DNA of 64,000 bases, taken from Stictocephala bisonia. Its lineage: Eukaryota > Arthropoda > Insecta > Hemiptera > Membracidae. The notes below the pieces were generated by a model. The model was not told the origin of the DNA and ran no database searches. It saw nothing but the letters and a program-made list of their open reading frames with translations. The stretch covers positions 1,684,938 through 1,748,937 of the forward strand of contig JAQJVL010000146.1 in NCBI GenBank assembly GCA_035578905.1, read 5' to 3'. Shown piece after piece: positions 1 through 11,600 of the stretch. Positions within the stretch are counted from its first letter, which is position 1; every line of letters begins with the position of its first letter. Position numbers and translations under genes: made by a program.

Positions 1-240
1 TTAAATTTAACTATGTTGTGTATTTAAATATTAATTTATAACGTTAAATAAGCTTTAAAATGATATATAATATGTACTATTTATGTTCAAAACTACGTTT
101 TAAAAAACACGATTACGGAAACGTGATCCAAGCGGTGGCGCGGCCAGAAATAATACCGCCCAGCAGCGTCATGGTCGCGTGGCGGGAATTTAAACGGGAG
201 AGGGTTAACTTGCTATATAAATGAGGATTACGTTCGGACA
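1..240. other. No gene recognised
   Basis: AT-rich stretch with a short GC-richer patch around 120-200. I see no open reading frame, splice-flanked exon or repeat that I can name. Confidence 0.4.
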
Positions 241-884
241 TATTTTGGCTACTTTCAGTCGATTATCAGTTATGGTTTAATACTGTGGGGCAATAGCACT
301 AGAGTTCAAGAATACTGGTGCTTCAAAAGAAAGCAGTTAGAATTTTTGACAAAGCTGAATATCTTGATCACTGCAAACATATTTTTGTTAAGCAAAGAAT
401 TCTCACAATAGTTATTTTACATATTTGATTTATTTTTTTACATTTTAAATAACCATAGTTTATTAAATCATAAACACACAAATACAGCACACAAAACAAG
501 AATAATATTTTAATTGACTATTGTCGGCAGTCATGATGTTATTGGAATAAAGGGACATAAGTTGAAATATTTAGCTGAAAAATGCCCTTTAAAAAAGTAT
601 AAAAACAAACTTTATGAATGGCCTGTGCAAAATCGTTTTTACCTTATTGATGATTTATTTCTCTGTTAACAAAATATAATTTTAATTGTATATAAGATTG
701 TTTAATGCTCACTTTTCATGTGATAATTGTTGTACAACTGGAAAATTAGTACCATATGTACACTATATTTTTTATTATCTATTGTATCATATAAAGACAG
801 TGCTATGTAGTCTATAGCTGAATAAGACTTTGTCAATACATGTAATATATTTTACGACAAATAAAGAAATTTATTATTATTATT
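241..884 (+). mobile_element. LINE 3' end fragment (reverse transcriptase C-terminus)
   Basis: Broken 3' end of a Jockey/CR1-type non-LTR retrotransposon. One frame near 253-300 reads SIISYGLILWGNST. After a frameshift, about 322-425 reads LQKKAVRIFDKAEYLDHC, the usual LINE thumb region after the polymerase domain. A last in-frame piece at about 560-669 (KYKNKLYEWPVQNRFYLIDD) ends at a TAA and resembles the terminal 'FYSIDEFL'-type tail. The 3' UTR ends in AATAAAGAAATT and an (ATT)n tail at 869-884. It is 5'-truncated and frameshifted, so dead. It lies in a tim intron or 5' flank. Confidence 0.7.
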
Positions 885-1318
885 GAGTAAACTAATACAA
901 AAATAAACATAATTCCAGCTTACTTAATTTTATGGTTCAAGTAGCAAATACTTTATTGTATATTTTAAACAGTTTTTAGGTGCAGTTGATTTTTTTTAGT
1001 TAGTTTTAGAACTCAGGATATCTTATTCTTGTACCTGTATGTCTACTTAATGTAGTGTTTTGTTCAAACTTTTTTTGGAATAAAGACCACCATGATTACA
1101 ACTAAACTATATCTCACATTTTCAAGGTAATATTGAACATTGACTTAGGTGCAAGAGTGCTAACAGCAGGCAGGAGTGAAATAAAAAAAAAGATAAAGTA
1201 TGTTTAGAATCTTTAGTCTAAATTATTGTTTTTTTTTTCTTTTTTGTTATATTTTGCAATGTAACTATTAATTTATCGGTCAAATCTAAAACTTTATTGG
1301 TAAGGTCTTTCGATAGCA
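885..1318. other. AT-rich intronic DNA, nothing recognised
   Basis: Low-complexity AT-rich sequence between a LINE tail and the minisatellite. There are short homopolymer runs, and no exon or repeat that I can name. Confidence 0.4.
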
Positions 1319-1349
1319 ATGCTATCATCGTCATCTGACAGTGATGATG

Positions 1350-2117
1350 ACCCTCTCACCTTCCCTTACACGTACAGTGGTGATGACCACTGTACTACTA
1401 ACACCGACCCATACACGTACACTGATGATGACCCACCCGCCCACCCATACACGTACAGTGGTATTGATACAATATTGGTACAATACCACTGTACGTGTAT
1501 GGGTGTGTAGGTGGGTCAATTCCCACTGTACTTGTATGGTTGGGTGGGTGGGTCAATACCACTGTGCGTGTATGGGTGTGTAGGTGGGTCAATACCACTG
1601 TACGTGTATAGGAGAGTGGGTGGGTCTGTGCCACTGTATGTGTATAGGAGGGTGGGTGGGTCAGTACTACTGTACGTGTATAGGAGAGTGGGTGGGTCAG
1701 TGCCACTGTATGTGTACCACCTTACCTGTAGGGGTGGGTGGGTGGGCCAATACCACCTTACATGTAGGGGTGAGTGGGTGGGACAATACCACCTTACGTG
1801 TAGGGGTGAGCGGGTGGGCCAGTACCACCTTACGTTCTTGTATAACTTAGATATATGGATGGAGGAACTATTTTTTTATTTTACTTTATTCTTTATACCC
1901 TTGATTACATACTAAATAATACCACTGTAAGTGTATGGGTGGGCGGGTAGGTCAATACCACTGTACGTATATGGGTGGGTGGGTAGGTCGATACCACTCT
2001 ACGTGTATGGGTGGGCAGGTGGGTCATCACTACTGTACGTGTATGGGTGGGAGGGTGGGTCATCACCACTGTACGTGTATAGGTGGGCGAGTGGGTCTTC
2101 ACCACTGTACGTGTAAG
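1350..2117. repeat. 36-bp G-rich minisatellite with an inverted section
   Basis: Tandem array of a degenerate 36-bp unit built around CCACTGTACGTGTATGGG followed by GGTGGGTGGGTCAATA. From 1481 to about 1836 and again from 1917 to 2117 the G-rich strand is +; before about 1466 it is the reverse. The two orientations meet in a 25-bp perfect inverted repeat (1442-1466 against 1481-1505, 14-nt loop). GGGTGGGTGGG tracts could form G-quadruplexes. Because 36 is a multiple of three, several frames stay open for 60-130 codons; these are not genes. Related units recur near 6110-6225, 26655, 27200 and 39945-40080. Confidence 0.9.
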
Positions 2118-2552
2118 TGGCAAGGACTGTAGTGAATGGATTCGCTTGAAATGTTTACACAACATTGCATTTATTAATGTAAGAATTTTTTATATATTTA
2201 CATCTTAAAATTTTAAATGAGAATAGAGCATTTTAAGGATTTCCCAACCTACCTGTGCTTCTGTGACCAGCTGATTTATGTGCATATTATATCCAAATCA
2301 TATCTTCTAAGTTTATTACTTTAACCATTTATGTGACTATATATTTATTTTAACAACTGTATGTTACTTTATTTCAGATAAAATATGTATACAGTCAACC
2401 TTTATATTTTTAACAACTAAAGTAAAAAAATCAAATCCCTAATAGTTGATATCAGTCCAAGCTGTGGCAAAGTGTGGCTGGGGTTAGCTAGTATGTTAAT
2501 TTATCATATCTTTGATATATTATTGTTGTTTTTAATTTCTATTTCTTTTTAG

Positions 2553-2679
2553 TCCTGTCCTTTCGTATGACTTAATATCTTACTTGACATATGAAGGTAC
2601 CAATTTGAGTGAGGAATTGGAAGTAGCCAAACTGGAAGTTGGAGAAAGCCTAACAAGAACTTTGCGAAAATTGTATTTG
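2553..2679 (+). CDS. tim: tim exon 1 in window
   Basis: Acceptor TTTCTTTTTAG at 2552, donor TTG|GTAAGC. Begins in phase with one carried base and reads VLSYDLISYLTYEGTNLSEE, then an acidic helix ending TLRKLYL. It corresponds to the second half of the PER-binding region of insect TIM. Confidence 0.93.
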
Positions 2680-5600
2680 GTAAGCCTTGCATAATCTTTT
2701 TAAATTTAAAATTTACAAAGTTCAAGTTAAGTAGCTGCTAAGTTGTAAATTAAATGCTTTACTTTTAATTGATTGTTATTTTAGTAGAAAAAATTACCAT
2801 TAATGTCAAAGTCTATATTCTCCCTTTATTTATTTACTTGATTAAAAATTTGTCTGTTATACATGGTATGAAGAGATAAGAACATTAAAAACTAGTTCTT
2901 CCGGTGTCAACCGCGTCAAAGGACTATTTACAATATGTACAGTTCCAGACGTTTCGCCCATGCTACGATGTGGCATCCTCAGTGGTTAGGCTGAGAGTGA
3001 AGGTCAGCAGTCGCTCTGCCCAATATATGGCGATGGCGCAGCTGTCATGTGTCACGTAGGCCAACTTAACCCGAGTCTGAGGTCACGTACACACTTCCAC
3101 GTAAGCTATGATATCTTTAACTTCTTAAGAACTGGTCCCCATGTTCTTGGCAACTTCATGCTATCTTCTTTGTTAAAGTTATTCCCTCTTTTGTATATTT
3201 CAATGGCTTCCCTAACTCTTCTCGGATAATAAAACGGGATGTTGGCCAATACTTTGGTCTTGTCAAATAAAATTCCATGTTTAGTAAGGGCACTATGTTC
3301 TGCTACTGCTGACTTATCGACATCTTTGTTCTTGGTATGTCTCATATGCTCCTTTAGTCTTGTTGATACTAGTCTCTTCGTTTCTCCTATATAGACTGAA
3401 CCGCAGACACATGGTATTTCATAGACGCCAGGCGTAGATAGAGGTATCTTATCTTTATAAGGTGGAAGTAATTGAAATATACAAAAGAGGGGATAATTTT
3501 AACAAAGAAGATAGCATGAAGTTGCCAAGAACATGGGGACCAGTTCTTAAGAAGTTAAAGATATCATAGCTTACGCGGAAGTGCGTACGTGACCTCAGAC
3601 TCGGGTTAAGTTGGCCTACGTGACACATGACAGCTGCGCCATCGCCATATATTGGGCAGAGCGACTGCTGACCTTCACTCTCAGCCTAACCACTGAGGAT
3701 GCCACATCGTAGCATGGGCGAAACGTCTGGAACTGTACATATTGTAAATAGTCCTTTGACGCGGTTGACACCGGAAGAACTAGTTTTTAATAATGACTCC
3801 AGCCGCTTAAGCTTACGAAATAAGATAAGAACTTATTCAAGTTTTGTGTTAACCTACTTGCTCTTTCCATTCTTTATACTGGGTTTCCTTTTTTCTTTAT
3901 TACTTGTGAAACTGAATCTTGAATCTTCTCATAGTTTTATAGAAGTTTCAAAACGGCTTAAAATATGAATTACTTCTGAACAGTTAGAGTGACTACAGTC
4001 CAAACAAAATAACTTTGGTATGTTACCGAGTTTGCAAGGGTGTACAAAAAAATTAAAATTCATGGTTTTAGCCACAGAACTGTGTATATGACTAAAATGG
4101 TAAAATGGTATATGACTACCTGTCTATCAGTTCCAAAGAGTTGACATGGTGACTCCATGTTTCGGAATAAGAATTCCATATTCAGGTCAGTAAAAACGTG
4201 GAGTCTGTTGTATATACTTGACAATCCAGCTGGAGCTAAAACCACGTTTTTACTGACCTGAAGATGGAATTCTTATTCCGAAACATGTAGTCAACATATC
4301 AACTCTTTGGAACTGATAGACAGCTATTGTACCATTTTAGTCAAACAAATTAATTTCTCATTAACTTGTTTGAATTATTGAATGAGTCATATAACAAACT
4401 AATCACAATGAACCAAACCGTCATCCATCCATAAGAAATTATTTTATTATAATTATTCTCGCTACAGTGACAGGCTTGACTCGCACGCAATTTCACTCAT
4501 AAAACTTGTTATTAAACAAAAATATCACAGTAAAAAGCAAATCAGTTTAAGTAAAATATCCAGAATAATTTTCTATAAAGAATATAACATGGTGGACACT
4601 ATACAATTAGTTTGAAAATTATTGCTTACTTATTTTAAGTTTGACAGCAAATTAAAACTCAGAGTTTTGTCATTTCAGACCAGCGGCACGTGGCTGTTAT
4701 GCCAGTATCAAAGTTATTTTATTTAGACTAGATTTGGACTGGTCTCCGTTTATAAAGTAAAAATTGCCCTATTATAAATGTTCTTATCTAAATAATTATC
4801 TGCTGAGTAGTTTCCAAGTTAGTAGATTTTATTTAGCAACATTTGATTGCATTTTTTTGATATCGCTATGATTTGAAAATGTCCCATCAAACATTAGTTT
4901 CGATGAAAAGAACATTTTAATTGGAAATTATTTATTCTACCAATAATTGAGCTTCTTCCAATTTGCTCACCCTAAATGTCCAATAGTTATCCATATTTTT
5001 TAATAATTTTGAAACTTCCATAATATCGTTAGGAAGCCCCACCAGATCCAATTTTGCAAGAAGAAAATCTTAGTTTTTGCTCAAGAATTGTGCAGTATAC
5101 TTTAGTTCAGAGATTTACGGGACACCGTGTTCATAGATATGTAAGGTGTTAGGACAGACGTTCTGAAACCCTTAGTATAAGGAATATCCATCCACCCCGT
5201 ATTGAATTTCCATCATACATTTACCAATGGTTCAATTAAGTATTTGCAATAAATATTTGTAGTATGTCACAATACAATATAAAACATATAACATTTCAAA
5301 TAATAACTACTTGACGAAGAGCTATTATAAAATAACTACCATCTGTAGTCACTTGCATTTAACTAAGCTAACTTTCTTTTCCCTTTTTAATACATTATAT
5401 ACATTCAAACGAATAACTAGTCTATGCCAGTACATAAGCAGTATTGGTTGTTCTTTACTTTATTAATAACTGCATTTTCTCGTTAAATGTTAACAGTACA
5501 ATTGTTATAAGTAATTCAAGTAATTAAAAGAGTATCACTTTCAAATCAAATAATTTATTAAGCCAGAAAACATATTTACACACATTAGCCAAGTCACAAT

Positions 5601-8600
5601 AAATGCAATACAATAATCAATTATAAGGCTGCAACTAGCTAAACTGAAGCAGAAACATAACTTATTATAATTCCAAGTGCTCCAATACAATTTATCGGTG
5701 GCCAGTCTGGAATTCACGGACGCTGTAACAACAAAGGTCGAGCAGGAGGCTTTTTAGTTGTTTCTTAAATTTTAAATGGTTTGTCTCTAGTTTAAGAGGG
5801 AGTGGAATGCAGTTATAAATAGCTACACCATCATAGAGGGCATGTCTTTTTCAACTGTTGGTGTTCTCTGGTACTTTTTTTTTTATTGACGCAAAAAGTA
5901 TAAGAGAGGTTAATGAATGTAGAAAATACAGGAAAATTTAATTTAATTTAACCATTTTAAAAATAATGACTAATTCTACAGTACTTCCCACCTTTATACA
6001 CACATACAATGTAAAAGCTCTTTCACCAATTCATACAACCTCCTACCCAAATGGTAAGAATACACTTAGGTGATGTTATCCATATGTGTGGTAGTCATTA
6101 ACCCCTTATTTGGTTTCAAGGTACCCATACACATGCGGTGGTGATGGGTAATGACATTGATTGTATTACCACACATGCTTTGGTGGGTAGGAATGTCAGA
6201 TATATGGGTGGTTGGGGGGAGTATCTAATGTGCATTTTAAAACATAAATGTAATGTAAAGTTATATAACAAATATGCAATTCTAGTATATCCTTGATCTA
6301 CAGATCTAGGTTAAATAGCAAATATCATGTAATTAATATATATTTGTGTTAAAAACAAACAGAATCAGTTATATGGACGAGCTTCTTCATTTTTTCTTTA
6401 GTGGTCAAAGTGAAAGATTGCGGAGGAAAGCTGTATATTGGCCTGTATGATTGAAAATTGAAGAATAGGAAATCTACCAGGATTTTTCTGTATAACTTTA
6501 ATAAAATGGATTGAATTTAATCCAATTTTTTTATATCCACTTCACCAACAACGCATTAGCCATCTCTGAATGTTTGTTTAACTATGTTTCAGATTTAATG
6601 ATATAATTTTGTTAAGTGATCGATGAGAAAAAAAGTTTGAATGCATATTTTTATTATTGTTTTGAAAAGAGTCAGCCTCTGTTGCTACATAGTCACTGTG
6701 TAGATTGTATAAAAATAAGATCTAGGCCTATCTAACTTGTTTTTAATTTTCATGATTATAAAATTTCTGTTTATTATAGCCCAAAAATAAACGTTAAGTG
6801 AAAAATTAAATGTTGCTCTAGGTTGTTGCCTCTTTGAAAGAGATTCTGTACACAATTGAATGTTACAAGAAGGTCAGCCATCTTTCACATTCTGACTGCA
6901 AATATCTGCGACAACTGAGGGGTGAGTTAATGGGTACCTAAATAACTTATTTGTTGTGTGTATTGTTATTGAGAAATCATAGAAAACTCAAGTAATGTTT
7001 CCAATATCATAACTAACTATCTACAATATAAAATTCAACCACTTTAATAAGCAATGGAATTAGAGAGATCAGTAATATCCTGGATAAATTACAGGTTTTC
7101 TAAGGTAGATAATTTAAAATTTTGCTATGCTCATTTTTTATCTTTTTCTATGATAACATTGCATAAATTTCCAAATTATGTGCTAAAGCAACTTTTCTAG
7201 AAACAATTTTCTTTTCAATAGATTAAGAGTGAAACTTTTATGATAACCCATTTATTTTCTATGTTAGTGTGTGTTTACTGAATCTAACATTTGTCATAAA
7301 TAGAAAAGATCTCATGTTCAAAAGACTTGAAGTATTTGTTTGTATTGCTGTTACGTCATTTCGACCCGTTGGTACAAAGCCACCAGTTCCTGCAAGATGT
7401 GGTCGTAGCCAACCATTATCTCCTAGTTCTTGTTGAGAACTGCCCACACACCTCCAAGGCTGCTATGGCTGAACATATCAGACAGTGAGTTGAAAATGTT
7501 AATTTAAAATTTAATTCTGTAGACACGAGGATAAGTCAATAATTAAAGAGACAAACTGATGTGGAAAAAACCATTGCTATAAAACAAGACTTTTCCTACT
7601 TTTCAGCATAATCCCCATTAACGGTATGCACTTGTCACAATGAGTTATTAGCTTTTTACACAGACTGCAAAGAACTCTTTGTCTTGGTGTTGAAGCCAAT
7701 TTTCAAAACTTTCTTGGCATTCTCGTTATCCTGAAACTTAATTTATTTTTATTTATTATTATTATTCATTTCTAAGACGCCAATCGTAGAGATATGGGCG
7801 AATATGAGGGGGAATGAGTGTAGATGAATGTGTGTAGTCATTGTTACTATCTGAGTTCAACAACTTAGCTCAGAAAGGACTATTTATTAATAGCTCAATA
7901 GCCAGGGCAACTATGGTACGTACAGCTGTACGTGGAATCCGAACCACTTAGTGTTGGTCTTATTTTCAGCTAACTGACAAGTCTGACACTCAGTTCTCTT
8001 GTTTATTTATTCAAAACATATCCAATAACTTCAAGAAACGGATTCAAGTCAAGAGTAGGAAGAAACAGAGTTAAAAGCTCATATTGTTGATGTCAAGGTG
8101 GTAAAGTCTCCATTGCAGTAGACTATGGAATTCATCAATGGTGTAGACTAGGTTGTCTAGCAGGTATTTTTGCAGCTCCTTCTTGAGGTACTTCCTGTTA
8201 GGCTACTTAAAGTGTTCGATAGGAAATTTTTTAGTTTTCGTCCAACATCTCATTTTCATGAAAAATGTTGCTTGCAATGTTTTTCGGTGGAGCCATTCAA
8301 TTATTTAGAGGCACTTTCAGCTCAGGATAAATCCAAAAAGTGGTTGTCCTTCAAATGGAGAAACACCCCCTAGATTCACCCAGAGACATTTCTTACAGCC
8401 CATACCATCCACTCCAAAAAATCAAATATCTCGAAGATATTGCCATGTGTGGAGTAATTTGAAACTGAAGCCAAAACGGAGGAAGGACACACAATTCATG
8501 TGAAGGGAATGTGACGTCTCTCTTTGCGTCCATCCTTGTATGGTTGAATACCACACCCTCTGTCAATTTTAGAGTAAGTTTATCAAATGAAATTGGATTT

Positions 8601-11600
8601 CTTAGTGATTCTATTGTTTTGTAAGATTATAAACAATCTTTTTATAACTACTCTGATGTTCATTTTAAAAGTAAATATTTTTTTATTGTTTTATTACCTA
8701 AATAAGTATCTGAAAGGTAACATTTATTTTTATAAAATATAGTAATTTTCACTTTTTCAAACATACAAAATTAAAAGATTCAAATAAAATACTTTATCTA
8801 TTGATTAAAGGCTAAAATATTAAAATATGTTTAAAAACTTATTTTGTCTTAAAAACTCCGGTCTTAGGAGGGGGGGAGGTTGTGCAGCTCATCAAAAACC
8901 GGTAGTTAAAGGGTTAAAATTGATTTTGAAGTTATAAATAGAACAATGTTAATCCATCAGCTGATTAAAACTCACCCTAGTGATGCCAACTTAAAATACT
9001 AAATGTAGAAAACTTGTACCTTCAACTTTTCCTAGAGACCAAATTTATCCCTTTAATTATTGAATGACCCTCAAGTTTATATACATTATAGTTATTGTGA
9101 AGACCCAAGGTCATAGTTTCACAGTTAAAAAAATTATTTCTAAGTGAGTTGATAAATTTCATAACTAAAATACTACATCTATAGTCATATTTTGATTGTT
9201 GTTCAGAATATCCTGCTATACAGGTTGTTACAAAAAGGTTGGGCTGGCTCTGCATTTTCAGATTCTATGTGTAATTCTAAACTAATAATGAAGATTAATA
9301 TTTTTTCAATGACAGCATTGTTTAGCAGCTAGATGCCATTTTGTTTTTACCATAAAACAATCTACATCTTTGTTGTTATCTTTACAATTATTACAAAACT
9401 CGTCTAATAGGTTTGTATTAGAAGGTAGTATTTTGTAAAAAATATTTTTCAACTACCTGTATTATATCCAAAATGGCAGCCATTTTATTTTTATTTTAAC
9501 AAATATACAAAAACCACTGGTTTAAAAAAAATTCTATAAATTAAAAACAATTTGTAAACAAATCAAATTGAGCTTTATTCTGTCCACATCATGTTACAGT
9601 GCCAAGTCTGGATATTTAGTTGAAAATGTAATAAATAAATAAATTTATTATTGTACGTAATTTTTTAGCAGAATTTAGAAATGCTGTCTAGCTCAATATT
9701 ATATTTTTATTCTCTCTCGCTCACTAGTTCTTGTAGTATTAAAACCATAGACATTTTGAGTGAGATATTGTAAATTTTCAGCTATTTCAAACAAATATAT
9801 ATTTTACTTCAAAAATAATGTATGTATTTAGTTATAAATTTGACAAATAAAATATTCAAAATAGTTAATTTGGAAATGATCAGCATTTTGATCCTCTTAA
9901 TACAATATGTAACTTATAAAAAATTATATTTAATATTTTACTTCTTTCTATGATTTATTGTAGGGGTGTGCGAGTACTCGAAACTTCGAGTATTTGATCG
10001 AAGTATTTTACTACTCGAACTTGGCTCGAAGCTCCCGAAACTACTCGAAGTTTGATCGAATAGTTGTATTTAACGAAATATCATATTTACATCTTAATTT
10101 AGTTTTAAGAGTAAACAGTTTTATAAGTTATCAGTAAAAAAGTTTGTGTTTTAGTTTACCCTTAATCATACATTATCAGTTTGGTACGCATAATTATGAA
10201 CTAAACAATACGCCTAAGAACAGGTAGTACATGACGACAGTCAAATAAACTAGTCGACATAGTGAACGAGTTCGTTCATTATGATTTGACCTAGTTCAGT
10301 TCAAAGTGATCAACAGAGCTGGGAAAGTAGCGATCACTGTAAATAGTTACCGTAGTAGCGATCACACATGTTGGTTGTCTAGTCTACTAGTCACTTGTAA
10401 CCAAACCTAAAATAGCGTGAATAAAACAGAAGTGCTATTTAGTGTCTTTATGACCCATGAAAGGGGAAGAGAGATCTGGCTCAAGATGCTTAAAAAAACC
10501 TGTTCCATTACAAATATAATAGTCTGTGCATCGTGGAAATTACGCATATTTTCGTTCATATCAATAATACCGGTCAATCAAAAGGGTCCCGAGAATGGGT
10601 CACTTTACATCCCAAGAATCGTACTTCCCATATTTTCTAGGTGAAAGTTCATCTCGGTTGTAGTATACGTATGTGCAAGGAACCGTTCAGCTCCTTTTCG
10701 GAACTGAAATTATCGTATATTTCTTGCGAATCGATTGAGGTCTATTTTGTTTTTTAATCTGAGCAGGGAATCGTCCAATGATTTGACGTAAGAAAATACC
10801 GTATCATATCACATAAAATAAAATATGAAGGGCCAGGGGGAAAAACGATGTGAGTCATTAAAATTTCATTTTCAAGATTAATATCTCGTGTAGTAGCTCC
10901 ATTGCCCTACTAAACAGCTGTGGAATTAATTTTGGGAAAAACGATGGGAGTCAGGGGATATTAAAAAGTAAAGAGTACAGGGAAGAAGAAAGAATGATGA
11001 GAGTCAGTTGCCACAGAGGAAAGAATGATGGGAGTCAGGTTGTTTTCACTTTGATTTTCGTCACATGGTTTGCTATTTTTATTCCTGCCATTTTGAGGTT
11101 ATGTATGGTTCTTGCTTGGAAGTGTCTTATTGTTGTATTGTGCTTTAACAGTTTTTACTTATATTATTTGGTTCAATTAAAAGTGTTAACTATTATTTTA
11201 CTATGGAGTTAGTAGGGGAAATGGAGCATGCATCAAAAAAGAAACCTAAACTAGGTAGACTGACAGAAGTTAAAAAACAGATACTAAAACAAAGTCATGA
11301 GGTAGACCCTAATTGTCATTGTTCTAGACTAAAATGTTTTTAAGTAATAGATGAATGTAGCAGAAAGCTAGTTGTTCGAAATTTCAATGAGATGAAGATT
11401 ATAATGAACAAAACTTGTATTTAGGAGGCCTTATAACATAAAGCTTTGTTAAGCAACGTAGACCTAGAAATGATGATCCAGACAGCCATACTTATTCATA
11501 CAGCTACAAGATAAGATATTTGAAAGAACGTAGTCTTGTTGAAGTCCCTGTTTGCTGTAAGGCGTTTATATCAATCCATGGTATCACCCCTAGAAGAGTA

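Larger units (their letters stand above)
2884..3791 (-). mobile_element. Penelope-like element fragment arranged as a foldback
   Basis: Two 321-bp arms (2884-3204 and 3471-3791) are inverted copies around a 266-bp unique loop. The minus strand of loop plus left arm encodes the C-terminal endonuclease of a PLE. The right arm repeats only its last about 34 codons on the + strand, followed by the same 3' sequence. Each arm holds a hammerhead-like motif. PLEs are retroelements known for GIY-YIG endonucleases, tandem or inverted pseudo-LTRs and hammerhead ribozymes. The reverse transcriptase is absent, so this is a 5'-truncated, non-autonomous remnant in the first tim intron. Confidence 0.82.

Noticed and set aside
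1319..2165. Several overlapping open frames of 60-134 codons on both strands
   Set aside because: They are produced by a 36-bp tandem repeat (a multiple of three) with no stop in some frames; they are repetitive and lack any domain.
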